Assembly (NCBI GenBank): GCA_003213615.1
Contig: QCMQ01000001.1
Location: forward strand, 337,807-401,806
Length of the DNA: 64,000 bases
Direction: 5' to 3'
DNA from: Pelagibacteraceae bacterium AG-422-D23
Lineage (GTDB): Bacteria; Pseudomonadota; Alphaproteobacteria; Pelagibacterales; Pelagibacteraceae
The position numbers and the translations under genes were made by a program. This document shows, in pieces, positions 50,412 to 59,409 of the stretch. Below the pieces are notes generated by a model. It was not told where the DNA came from and searched no databases. It saw only the letters and a program-made list of their open reading frames with translations. How positions within the stretch are numbered: position 1 is the stretch's first letter; every line of letters begins with the position of its first letter.

Positions 50412-51063
50412 AAAAGTTTTAATTTATTTTCTTTTACTAATAGTTGTTTCTTCAATTGGTAATTATTCAATCAATAATTTGAATTTTCATAAAATACAAA
50501 ACATTAATATCTCTGGTTTAGATGAAAAAAATAATCAAATTTTGCTGAATAAAATAAAAAATTTAAATTTAAAAAATATATTTTTTCTTAATGAATATGA
50601 AATTATTAAAATACTTAATTCTAATAATTTAATTGAAAGTTATGAAGTTTTTAAAAAATATCCATTTGAATTAGATGTTGATATAAAGAAAACAACATTC
50701 TTAGCCAAAATAAATATAGAAGGAAAAGAATATTTAATTGGTTCTAATAGAAAATTTTCAAACAGTAATTATTCAAATAAAAATCTTCCTTATATTTTTG
50801 GAAATCCTAAAATTAGTGAATTTCTTGATTTTAAAAATACTTTAGATCAATCCTCAATAGCTTACGATGAAATTAAAAATTTCTATTTTTTCCAATCAAA
50901 GCGTTGGGATTTAGAGATGAAAAATGGTTTATTAATTAAATTACCAGCTGGTTCTATTCAAAATATATTAAGCGATGTATCTTTTTTTTTAAATCAAAAT
51001 AATTCAAATCAGTTGAAAATAATTGATGTGAGAGTAAAAAATCAAATAATTGTAAATGACTAA
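50392..51063 (+). CDS. ftsQ: division protein FtsQ
   Basis: 223 residues: short basic cytoplasmic end, one TM helix (about 7-25), a POTRA domain (about 30-100, IQNINISGLDEKNNQILLNKI ...), then the beta domain ending LKIIDVRVKNQIIVND. Bitopic scaffold linking FtsA/FtsK to FtsL. Sequence similarity is low as typical for FtsQ; identity is fixed by topology and the ddl-ftsQ-ftsA order. It overlaps the following ftsA-like gene by 8 bp. Confidence 0.88.
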   Translation: MHQRKSKKVLIYFLLLIVVSSIGNYSINNLNFHKIQNINISGLDEKNNQILLNKIKNLNLKNIFFLNEYEIIKILNSNNLIESYEVFKKYPFELDVDIKKTTFLAKINIEGKEYLIGSNRKFSNSNYSNKNLPYIFGNPKISEFLDFKNTLDQSSIAYDEIKNFYFFQSKRWDLEMKNGLLIKLPAGSIQNILSDVSFFLNQNNSNQLKIIDVRVKNQIIVND

Positions 51064-51760
51064 AGAGTTAGAATTTGAAACATATCTAATTATATCACCT
51101 TATGAATTTGAAATTTATTTATTAGATAAAAAAAACTTAAATAATTTATATGAAAATAAACTAACAATTAAAAATCCAAATAACTTTATTGATTTTAATC
51201 TTTTAACTGAATTTTTAGATAAAAATATTTTTAAGATAGAAAAAATGATCGGTATGTTTATAAAAAATATCGTATTAATTATTGATAATAATAAAGTTGT
51301 CAATTTAAATTTTAGTATAAAAAAAAAAAATTACCAAAACAATATTACTAAAAACTTTTTAGAAAGTATGCTTATAGACGCTAAAGACCTATTTGCAGAA
51401 AACTATCATAATCAAAAAATTATGCATTTGATTATAAAAAAATATATAATTGATGGAAATCAATATTTACTATTTAACGAGAAATTAAATGGAGATAAGT
51501 TTTGTATAGAACTGCAATTTATTTCAATTTCAAACAAATTTTTATTTGAAATTGACAAAGTATTAGAGAAGTATCAAATAAAAATAACTCAATATTTTGA
51601 GGGTAATTACATCAGAAATCTTTTTGAAGATAAGGACATACACTTTGCAGAAATGATATATAAGGTTCAAAATGGTTTTATCGAAAATGAAGTAAAATTA
51701 ATTCCTAAAAGCCCTAAAAATTTAGGTTTTTTTGAAAAATTTTTTCAACTATTTAGTTAA
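51056..51760 (+). CDS. reduced FtsA-like protein (SHS2 domain plus terminal amphipathic helix)
   Basis: 234 residues in the exact position of ftsA, which is normally ~420. Residues 6-38 resemble the first FtsA beta strands; 67-190 resemble the FtsA-specific 1C/SHS2 domain (KIMHLIIKKYIIDGN at 121-135 matches the family pattern ILHxIPxxYxLDG; 160-187 matches the following helix and strand). The IDIGGGTTD-type phosphate loop and the 2A/2B actin lobes are absent. The end, GFFEKFFQLFS (224-234), resembles the membrane-targeting helix. No frameshift remnant fits in the 64 bp before lpxC. Identification is by position plus pattern. Confidence 0.62.
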   Translation: MTKELEFETYLIISPYEFEIYLLDKKNLNNLYENKLTIKNPNNFIDFNLLTEFLDKNIFKIEKMIGMFIKNIVLIIDNNKVVNLNFSIKKKNYQNNITKNFLESMLIDAKDLFAENYHNQKIMHLIIKKYIIDGNQYLLFNEKLNGDKFCIELQFISISNKFLFEIDKVLEKYQIKITQYFEGNYIRNLFEDKDIHFAEMIYKVQNGFIENEVKLIPKSPKNLGFFEKFFQLFS

Positions 51761-51824
51761 TATTGTTTTTTCTGGTAACATTTATTGTTTTCTAATTATG
51801 TGAAAATCAATTTAAAAACTTTCT

Positions 51825-52745
51825 GTGTCTTATTTAACTCAGAAAACAGTAAAAAAAAATGTTACTTTCAGTGGGATTGCGCTTCACAATGGTTTTAATG
51901 TCAATGTATGTATTAAACCAGCTGAACCTAATTTTGGCATAGTATTTAAAAGAGTAGATTTGAAAACTAACAACTTAGTTTATCCAAATTTTATGAATGT
52001 CTGTAATACTTCACTTAACACAACCATACAAAATCAATTTGGAGTTAAAGTTTCAACCATAGAACATTTAATGGGTGCATTATTTGGTTTGGGTGTGGAT
52101 AACGCATTGATTGAAATTGATAATGAGGAAGTGCCAATTTTAGATGGTTCAGCAAAAGTATTTATTGAAAAAATTCTTTCGTCTGGAATAGATGTAAGTA
52201 ATCAACCAATTAAGATTATAAAAATAAAAAAAGAGATTATGTATTCTGATGGAGAAAGATTTATATCAATTAAGCCGTCAACCTTAAGTTTGGATATTGA
52301 TTTTCGATTAAAATATAAAAATCCTATAATTGGGAATCAAAGTAATAAATTTAAAGTTTACGAAGATGATTTAACTGATGTTTATAATTCTAGAACTTTT
52401 TGTCTGTTTGAAGATGTTGAGATAATAAAAAAAATGGGCTTGGCAAAAGGTGGCAGTCTAGAAAATGCTGTAGTAGTTAAAGATAAAGAAGTTTTAAATC
52501 CTGAGGGATTAAGAAATAATAAAGAATTTGTAAATCATAAAATACTTGATTGTATTGGTGATTTGTATACATCGGGATACAGAATTGTAGCTAGCATTGT
52601 ATGTTCGCAAGGTGGCCATTATTTAACAAATCAACTACTACGAAAAGTATTTCAAAATAAAGAAAATTTTTCAATTATAGAAATTAAAGAAAAAAACTTA
52701 CCTCACACACTAATAAATAGAAATTTACTTAGATCTATAGCATAA
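51825..52745 (+). CDS. lpxC: UDP-3-O-acyl-GlcNAc deacetylase
   Basis: Committed, zinc-dependent step of lipid A synthesis; 306 residues. Zinc and catalytic motifs are visible: STIEHLMGALFGLGVDN (His), PILDGSA, and HKILDCIGDL (His and Asp), plus the late GGHYLTN His. GTG start, preceded by a 64 bp gap that may hold its own promoter. Its presence means the cell makes lipid A. Its place after the ftsA position matches many proteobacteria, but ftsZ is missing between them. Confidence 0.95.
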   Translation: MSYLTQKTVKKNVTFSGIALHNGFNVNVCIKPAEPNFGIVFKRVDLKTNNLVYPNFMNVCNTSLNTTIQNQFGVKVSTIEHLMGALFGLGVDNALIEIDNEEVPILDGSAKVFIEKILSSGIDVSNQPIKIIKIKKEIMYSDGERFISIKPSTLSLDIDFRLKYKNPIIGNQSNKFKVYEDDLTDVYNSRTFCLFEDVEIIKKMGLAKGGSLENAVVVKDKEVLNPEGLRNNKEFVNHKILDCIGDLYTSGYRIVASIVCSQGGHYLTNQLLRKVFQNKENFSIIEIKEKNLPHTLINRNLLRSIA

Positions 52746-52793
52746 ATATAAAGATAACTTTTAAATACCTTTTTTAAAAAGTATAAATCTAAG

Positions 52794-53633
52794 ATGAAAA
52801 TAAAAATAATATTATTTTTTTTGATATCAATTTTTTTGACTGTTTCTTGTTCAAAAGATGAAAATAAAATATCTACAATTACTGAAAAAAGTCAGGAGCT
52901 CCAAGTATTGGAGGCTTATCAAGAAGGCATGAAGTCTCTTGAGGGAGGTGATGTTTTATACGCAGCTAAAAAATTTAATGAAGCTGAAATTTTATTCCCA
53001 CAATCTGAGTGGGCACCTAAATCAGCTTTAATGGCTGCATATTCTTATTATGTTCAAGATTATTATGGAGATACAATTGCTGAATTAAATAGATTTCTCA
53101 AAATATATCCTTCAAATAAAAATATTGATTATGCATTTTATCTTTTAGCAATTTCATACTATGAACAGATAGTTGATGAAAAAAAAGACCTTGAGTCAAT
53201 TCTTAAATCCAAAAAATATTTTGAAATCATAATTAAAGAATTCCCCAATACAGATTATGCATTGGATGCAGAATTTAAAATAAATTTAATAAATGATATA
53301 CTTGCATCTAAGGAAATGTATGTAGGGAGATATTATTTTGATAAAAAAAAATGGATACCTGCTATAAATAGATTTAAAACAGTTATTAACGAATATGAAA
53401 CAACAGTTTATACGGAAGAAGCTCTTCATAGATTAGTAGAAGTTCATTATACTATCGGCCTAATTCAAGAGGCTAAAAAATATGCAAATTTATTAGGCTA
53501 TAATTATCAATCCTCTAAATGGTATGAAAACAGTTACACTATATTTAACAAAAAATATGAAATACAAAAAAAAGAAAAAATTAATAAAAAAGATAATATT
53601 CTTATAAAAAAATTTAAATCTCTTCTTGATTGA
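52794..53633 (+). CDS. bamD: outer membrane assembly lipoprotein BamD
   Basis: Essential part of the BAM complex with BamA; 279 residues. Signal peptide with lipobox LTVSC (Cys19 lipidated), then TPR-type helix pairs (for example AYQEGMKSLEGGDVLYAAKKFNEAE, SALMAAYSYYVQDYYGDTIAELNRFL) up to about residue 240, and a Lys-rich tail. In related genomes recN usually separates bamD and ligA; here ligA follows after one base. Confidence 0.93.
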   Translation: MKIKIILFFLISIFLTVSCSKDENKISTITEKSQELQVLEAYQEGMKSLEGGDVLYAAKKFNEAEILFPQSEWAPKSALMAAYSYYVQDYYGDTIAELNRFLKIYPSNKNIDYAFYLLAISYYEQIVDEKKDLESILKSKKYFEIIIKEFPNTDYALDAEFKINLINDILASKEMYVGRYYFDKKKWIPAINRFKTVINEYETTVYTEEALHRLVEVHYTIGLIQEAKKYANLLGYNYQSSKWYENSYTIFNKKYEIQKKEKINKKDNILIKKFKSLLD

Positions 53634-53634
53634 G

Positions 53635-55665
53635 ATGAAAAAAAAAGAAATTCAAAAAAAATATAATAATAAAATCAAATTAATTAATAAATATAATGAT
53701 AATTATTATAATAAAAGTAATCCAATTGTTGATGATAAAACTTACGATAATTTAAAAAAAGAAATTTTACAACTTGAAATTGATTATAATTTCTTAAAAT
53801 CTGAAAATTCACCTTCGAAAGTTGTTGGGCATAAACCGTCTAAAAATTTTAAAAAGTCATCGCATAAAGTACCTATGCTGTCATTAGGAAATGCTTTTTC
53901 CGAGGAAGATTTAGACAATTTTGAAAAAAAAATTAAAAATTTTTTATCGTTAAATGAAAAAAAAGTAATTTACTATAATGCAGAACCTAAAATTGACGGG
54001 ATATCTGCTTCATTAACTTATAAAAAGGGAAAGTTTTATAAGGGACTTTCTAGAGGAGATGGAAAAGAAGGAGAGGACATAACAGAAAATCTTGCAACTA
54101 TAAATGATATTCCAAAAGTTATTTCATCAAAAGATTTTCCCGATGAAATAGATATTAGAGGAGAGGTGTTTATTCAAAATAGTGACTTTAAAAATTTAAA
54201 TGACAAATTTGCAAATCCCAGAAATGCAGCTTCTGGATCTTTAAGACAAAAAAATCCAAATGATACACAAAAAATCCCATTAAAATTTATTGCATATACA
54301 TTTGGATACGAAAAGGGATTGTCAGTAAAAAATCAGTCTGATTTTATTAATAAATTAAGTGAATGGGGATTTAAAATAAATCCATTAAATAAATTAATTT
54401 CTGGCGTTAAAAATTTAATTGAAAATTATAATGATATTGAAAAAAAAAGAGTAAAACTAGATTTTGATATAGATGGTATTGTTTATAAAGTTAATGATTT
54501 TGCAATGCAAAAGAGATTGGGTAATGTAGCTAATGCTCCAAGATGGGCAATAGCTCATAAGTTTTCATCTAATAAAGCAATTTCTAAAATACTAGATATT
54601 GAAATCCAGGTTGGTAGAACTGGGGCATTAACTCCAGTAGCAAAAATTAAACCAATAAATATCGGCGGGGTAGTTGTCTCGAATGCAACACTGCATAATG
54701 AAGACGAGATAAATAGAAAGGATATAAGAATTGGTGATACAGCTGTTATAGAGCGTGCGGGCGATGTAATACCCCATATACTTTCTATTGATATAAAAAA
54801 AAGATCAAAAGATAGTAAAAAATTTGTTTTTCCAAAAAAATGTCCTTCGTGCGGATCTGAAACTATTAAGGAATTTAATATTTTAACAAAAAAAACTGAT
54901 GCTGTTAGAAGGTGTTCTAGCGAAGGTTATTATTGTGAAAAAATTTCAATTGAAAAATTAAAACACTTTGTCTCAAAAGAAGCATTTAATATAGATGGTT
55001 TAGGAAAAAAAATAATTGAAGATTTTTGGAAATTAAAATTTATAAAATTTCCTCAAGATATATTCCAATTAGAGTATGATAAAATTGAAAAACTTGAGGG
55101 ATGGGGAAAATTATCTGTTGAAAATTTAAAGTATTCTATAAATCAAAAAAAAAATATATCTTTAGAAAAATTAATATATTCTTTAGGTATTAGACATATA
55201 GGTTTAGAAAACGCAAAATTATTGTCTAAACATTTTGTATCATTTTTAAAATTTAAAAACCTATTTAAAACAAATAAGTATGGGGATTTATTAAATATCG
55301 ATGGAATTGGTGAGACACAAGTAAACTCGATAAAAAGATTTTTTGGAAATGAAATAAATTTAAAAGTTTTAGATGAATTAGAAAAAGTTTTAATTGTAAA
55401 AAATGCTTCACCTATAAAAATTGATGGTCTTCTTAATAATAAATCTTTCTTAGTAACTGGAAAATTAAACGGTATTAGCAGAGCAGAAGTAAAATCGCTA
55501 ATTGAAGAAAATTCAGGTACAACAGTAAGTACTGTTTCAAAAAAATTAAATTATTTAATAATAGGTGAAAAACCAACTAAGAAAAAAGTAGATAATGCTA
55601 GACAGTTAAAAATAAAAATTATAGATCAAGTTGAATTTTTGAAGATGCTAAATAAAATTAGCTAG
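53635..55665 (+). CDS. ligA: NAD-dependent DNA ligase
   Basis: Seals nicks in replication and repair using NAD+; 676 residues. I start at the ATG at 53635, one base after the bamD stop. Domain Ia and adenylation domain with the KIDG nucleophile motif (AEPKIDGISAS), SRGDGKEGEDITEN, OB domain, a Cys4 zinc finger (CPSCGS ... RCSSEGYYC, spacing slightly longer than usual), helix-hairpin-helix repeats and a C-terminal BRCT domain (NNKSFLVTGKLNG...). Its last 18 bp overlap the convergent peptidase gene. Confidence 0.96.
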   Translation: MKKKEIQKKYNNKIKLINKYNDNYYNKSNPIVDDKTYDNLKKEILQLEIDYNFLKSENSPSKVVGHKPSKNFKKSSHKVPMLSLGNAFSEEDLDNFEKKIKNFLSLNEKKVIYYNAEPKIDGISASLTYKKGKFYKGLSRGDGKEGEDITENLATINDIPKVISSKDFPDEIDIRGEVFIQNSDFKNLNDKFANPRNAASGSLRQKNPNDTQKIPLKFIAYTFGYEKGLSVKNQSDFINKLSEWGFKINPLNKLISGVKNLIENYNDIEKKRVKLDFDIDGIVYKVNDFAMQKRLGNVANAPRWAIAHKFSSNKAISKILDIEIQVGRTGALTPVAKIKPINIGGVVVSNATLHNEDEINRKDIRIGDTAVIERAGDVIPHILSIDIKKRSKDSKKFVFPKKCPSCGSETIKEFNILTKKTDAVRRCSSEGYYCEKISIEKLKHFVSKEAFNIDGLGKKIIEDFWKLKFIKFPQDIFQLEYDKIEKLEGWGKLSVENLKYSINQKKNISLEKLIYSLGIRHIGLENAKLLSKHFVSFLKFKNLFKTNKYGDLLNIDGIGETQVNSIKRFFGNEINLKVLDELEKVLIVKNASPIKIDGLLNNKSFLVTGKLNGISRAEVKSLIEENSGTTVSTVSKKLNYLIIGEKPTKKKVDNARQLKIKIIDQVEFLKMLNKIS

Positions 55666-57339
55666 CCATTTCCTCTCGTTTAAACTCAAATAGTTTGATA
55701 TTTTTGAATAAACTTCCAAATGATATTTAAATAGATAATTTTTTTCATTTAGGGTTAATAAGTTAAAATTTATTAAATCTTTTTCGATAGGTGCCAAAGT
55801 TAAATTTTTAAAAAACAATTTTTGATCTTTTTTATCCACATAAACTAAATTTTCTATACGAATTCCAAAATGGTTCTCCTTATAATAGCCAGGCTCATTA
55901 CTCAAAATCATTCCTGGTTCTATTTTAACTTTGTTTTGTTTAGTTATTGATTGCGGCCCTTCATGAACATTTAGAAAAAATCCTACCCCGTGGCCAGTAC
56001 CATGTGCATAATCTAAATTGCTCTCTCTTAAAAATTTTCTTGCTCTTTTATCAATTTTTTTTCCAGTGTTGTCCTTATTAATATTAGTTGTAGCAACAGC
56101 AATATGTCCTTTTAAAACTTTAGTAAAAATGTTTTTTATGTTTTGGCCTTGATTGGTAAAGCAGATTGTTCTTGTTACATCTGTTGTGCCATATTTATAT
56201 TGTCCACCTGAATCACAAAGAAAAAGATCCTTTTTATTTATTTTTCTACAATTTTCTTTTTGTGCACGATAATGAACAATTGCACCATTTTTACCTGAAC
56301 CTGCAATTGTATCAAAACTAGGATAAAGAAAATTTTTATTCATTTTTCTAAATCTTTCTAATTTTTTAGCTGCATCCACTTCACTAATTTTATTTTTATT
56401 AATTTCTTTAATCCAATAAATAAATTTTGTTAAGGCTACTCCATCTAAGATATGTGCGTTAATCATATTATTAATTTCTACTTTATTTTTTATTGCTTTT
56501 AAAAAATAAGAAGGGTCTTCTCTACTAACAATTTTAAATTTTGAATTAATTAGATTTTCATAAAATATTGAACATGATTTATCATCAATAATAAATTTTT
56601 TTCCTTCAAGTTTAAATAATTTATTTGGCAACTCATTTATATTCAAAAACTGATTTAATTTAATTGTTTTGTTTTTTATTAATTTTTCACATTTTTTCAT
56701 TTCACTGATTAATAATATTTTTTTTGTTTTGCTTATTATTAATCTTGAATTGGGAACTGGGCTATTTGGACAATCTCCTCCTCTAATATTTAATATCCAT
56801 GCAACATTTTCAGGAGCACTTATAAAAATATAATCTGATTTATTTTTTTTTAGATATTTTGAAATTTTGTTAATTTTAGAACTGGCACTTTCACCGACTA
56901 TATTTTTTTTTAACGAAAAAAAAGGGATTTTAAAGTCGTCTCTTTGTTTTTTAATCTCATCAACTAAATTTTTATTTATGCATTTGATTTTATTGTTTTT
57001 TAAAAAAAATTTTTTAATTTGAGAATTTGTAAATAATTTTGGATCAATGCCTAAGGTTAAATTTTTGAATAAATTACAGTTTATTAATTTTTCAAACCCA
57101 AGAATTTTAAAATTTTTTCCACTTTCAGATTGACTTTGAATCGTATATCTTCCATCAGTAAAGAGATAGTTTTTCTTTTTTAATATTATAGCTAATCCTG
57201 CTGAGCCACTAAAATTTGAGATAATTTGTAATCTATTAATTTTTGAATATTCAGTAAAATATTCATCATTTTTTGGAATTACATATCCGTCAATTTTATA
57301 TTTCTCAAATTTTTTTCTTAATATATGAATTTTTTTCAT
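55648..57339 (-). CDS. M24 metallopeptidase, Xaa-Pro aminopeptidase type
   Basis: 563 residues, the large type with two creatinase-like N-terminal domains and a C-terminal pita-bread catalytic domain. Metal ligands: Asp in LCDSGGQY and DVTRTI, His in GHGVGFFLNVHEGPQ, Glu in LSNEPGYY and in GIRIENLVYV. Cleaves N-terminal residues before proline and may help amino-acid recycling. Its start is directly next to the helicase stop (57339 is shared), so the pair is coupled on one message. Confidence 0.92.
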   Translation of the reverse strand: MKKIHILRKKFEKYKIDGYVIPKNDEYFTEYSKINRLQIISNFSGSAGLAIILKKKNYLFTDGRYTIQSQSESGKNFKILGFEKLINCNLFKNLTLGIDPKLFTNSQIKKFFLKNNKIKCINKNLVDEIKKQRDDFKIPFFSLKKNIVGESASSKINKISKYLKKNKSDYIFISAPENVAWILNIRGGDCPNSPVPNSRLIISKTKKILLISEMKKCEKLIKNKTIKLNQFLNINELPNKLFKLEGKKFIIDDKSCSIFYENLINSKFKIVSREDPSYFLKAIKNKVEINNMINAHILDGVALTKFIYWIKEINKNKISEVDAAKKLERFRKMNKNFLYPSFDTIAGSGKNGAIVHYRAQKENCRKINKKDLFLCDSGGQYKYGTTDVTRTICFTNQGQNIKNIFTKVLKGHIAVATTNINKDNTGKKIDKRARKFLRESNLDYAHGTGHGVGFFLNVHEGPQSITKQNKVKIEPGMILSNEPGYYKENHFGIRIENLVYVDKKDQKLFFKNLTLAPIEKDLINFNLLTLNEKNYLFKYHLEVYSKISNYLSLNERKWLANFI

Positions 57340-59375
57340 TATTTAATTCTCTTCTGGTATCTTATCCACCCAGGACTTCTAGTACCTTCCTCAATTTCAA
57401 AATCTTGATTAAAGTCGAAATCTTCATCATTATTTATTTCTTCATCAAAAAAAGAATTTTTCTCAATATTTTTTTCAGGTAATTCGTCTATAAACCTTGA
57501 GGCCATACTGTCTATCCAGTCTCCTTGATAAAATCTATTCATAGAAAAAGATATTATAGCTTTTTTCTTAGCTCTAGTAATTCCTACATAAGCCAAACGT
57601 CTTTCTTCCTCTAAACCACTTTGTCCTTTTTCCTCAATAGATTTTTGATGAGGAAACAAACCTTCTTCCCAGCCTGGAAGAAAAACAACATCAAACTCTA
57701 ATCCTTTAGCAGCATGCATCGTCATCATATTTATTTTTTCACCATCCCATTCTTGATCTACTGAGGTTGCTAAAGATACATGTTCTAAAAAACTTTCTAA
57801 GTTATCAAATTCTTTCATGGCACTTAATAATTCTTTAATATTTTCCAATCTATTTTCGTTATCTATATCTTTTTTATTTTTTAACATTGCTGAGTATCCA
57901 GACTCGTCTAAGACAATTTGTAATAACTTAATGTGGTTTGTTTTTTTTATTATTATATCATTTCTCCATTTAATAAGAGAATTTATGAATAAATTTAAAC
58001 CAATTTTAGCTTTTGGTTTAATCAAATTTCGTTCAAGCATTTTTATAGATGCTCTTTCTAAATTTAAATTATTTTCCTTTGCAAATTCATGAATATTTTT
58101 TAAAGTACTATTGCCTATTGATCTTTTTGGGTTATTAACAATTCTTTCAAAAGCAAGATCGTCTTTTTCTTGGTGAATCAATCTCAGATAAGCCACACAG
58201 TCTTTTACTTCAGCCCTTTCATAAAATTTTGTTCCACCTAAAATTCTATAAGGCATACCAATTTTTAAGAAACGTTCTTCAAACTCACGAGTTTGAAAAA
58301 TAGCTCTTACTAGAATTGCAATATTATTAAATGAAAATTTTTTCTTGATATTTTTTTCTATTTCATCTGAAATTCCAACAGCTTCATCTTTACCATTTTT
58401 AAAGCAGTTTAATTTAACCAAGTCACCTTCATCCATATTAGTAATTAATGTTTTGCCTACTCTATTTTGATTATTGGAAATAAGATTTGAAGCCACAGAT
58501 AAAATATTTTGTGAAGATCTATAATTTTGTTCTAATCTTATTACTTTTGTATTTTCATAAACTTGGTCGAATTCTAAAAAATTTTTTATCTCAGCACCTC
58601 TCCAGCTATAAATCGATTGATCATCATCTCCAACACAGCAAATATTTTTATATTTTTCTGATAAGAGATTAAGCCACTTACTTTGAATAAAGTTTGTATC
58701 TTGATATTCATCAACAAGTATATATTTAAAATTTTTTGAATATATTTCTCTAATATCTGAATTAAATTCTAAAATTTTTACAGCATGTAATATGAGATCA
58801 CCAAAGTCACAAGAATTTAAGTCAGTCAATTTTTGTTGATAAATTTTATAAAGTGGAAGAATTGTTTTTTCATAAAGATCTTTTTTGTTTATTAATACTT
58901 CGTTAGGATAAAATCCTTTATTTTTCCAACGATCAATTATTGCCAGTATAAATCGAGGAGATAGTTGTTTAATGTCAATATTTTCAGCTTTGCAAATATT
59001 TTTTATAAGTCTAATCTGATCATCTGTATCAATAATTGTGAAATTAGAATTAAGGTTTGCCGCGGATGCATGTTTTCTCAAAAATTTTGCACAAATTGAG
59101 TGAAATGTGCCAAGCCAAGCAAGTCCTATAGCTGAAGAACCTAGTATTTTGCTTACTCTATTTTGCATTTCTTTAGCAGCCTTGTTGGTAAATGTGACTG
59201 CTAAGATTTGACTTGGAAACGCCTTTTTTTCTTTAATAATGTTAGCAATTCTGGAGGTTAAAACTTTTGTTTTTCCAGATCCAGCCCCAGCCACAATTAG
59301 AAGAGGACCATCCATATGTAGAACAGCCTCTTTTTGAGGATCATTTAAATTTTTTAAATAATCTTTGTTTATCAT
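57339..59375 (-). CDS. UvrD/PcrA-type ATP-dependent helicase
   Basis: Superfamily 1A 3'-5' helicase of 678 residues, shorter than E. coli UvrD (720). Motif I GAGSGKTKVL, motif II VDEYQDTN, motif III DDDQSIYSWRGA, motif IV/V region and motif VI LAYVGITRAKKKA are all present. The C-terminus is acidic with a short GTRSPGWIRYQKRIK end. Probably acts with UvrB/UvrC in excision repair and in mismatch repair; Rep-like roles are possible. Sits upstream of the peptidase and divergent from the AsmA-like gene. Confidence 0.93.
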   Translation of the reverse strand: MINKDYLKNLNDPQKEAVLHMDGPLLIVAGAGSGKTKVLTSRIANIIKEKKAFPSQILAVTFTNKAAKEMQNRVSKILGSSAIGLAWLGTFHSICAKFLRKHASAANLNSNFTIIDTDDQIRLIKNICKAENIDIKQLSPRFILAIIDRWKNKGFYPNEVLINKKDLYEKTILPLYKIYQQKLTDLNSCDFGDLILHAVKILEFNSDIREIYSKNFKYILVDEYQDTNFIQSKWLNLLSEKYKNICCVGDDDQSIYSWRGAEIKNFLEFDQVYENTKVIRLEQNYRSSQNILSVASNLISNNQNRVGKTLITNMDEGDLVKLNCFKNGKDEAVGISDEIEKNIKKKFSFNNIAILVRAIFQTREFEERFLKIGMPYRILGGTKFYERAEVKDCVAYLRLIHQEKDDLAFERIVNNPKRSIGNSTLKNIHEFAKENNLNLERASIKMLERNLIKPKAKIGLNLFINSLIKWRNDIIIKKTNHIKLLQIVLDESGYSAMLKNKKDIDNENRLENIKELLSAMKEFDNLESFLEHVSLATSVDQEWDGEKINMMTMHAAKGLEFDVVFLPGWEEGLFPHQKSIEEKGQSGLEEERRLAYVGITRAKKKAIISFSMNRFYQGDWIDSMASRFIDELPEKNIEKNSFFDEEINNDEDFDFNQDFEIEEGTRSPGWIRYQKRIK

Positions 59376-59409
59376 TTAAAATAATACTTTATAAGCTTTC
59401 TTGATTGTT

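Noticed and set aside
51056-51824. Possibility that the short ftsA-like gene is a frameshifted full-length ftsA
   Set aside because: Only 64 bp separate it from lpxC, and no frame there or within the gene encodes the missing actin lobes; the protein ends with a plausible amphipathic helix.
57273-58672. Three plus-strand ORFs opposite the helicase
   Set aside because: All are antisense to helicase motifs that are clearly conserved on the minus strand.
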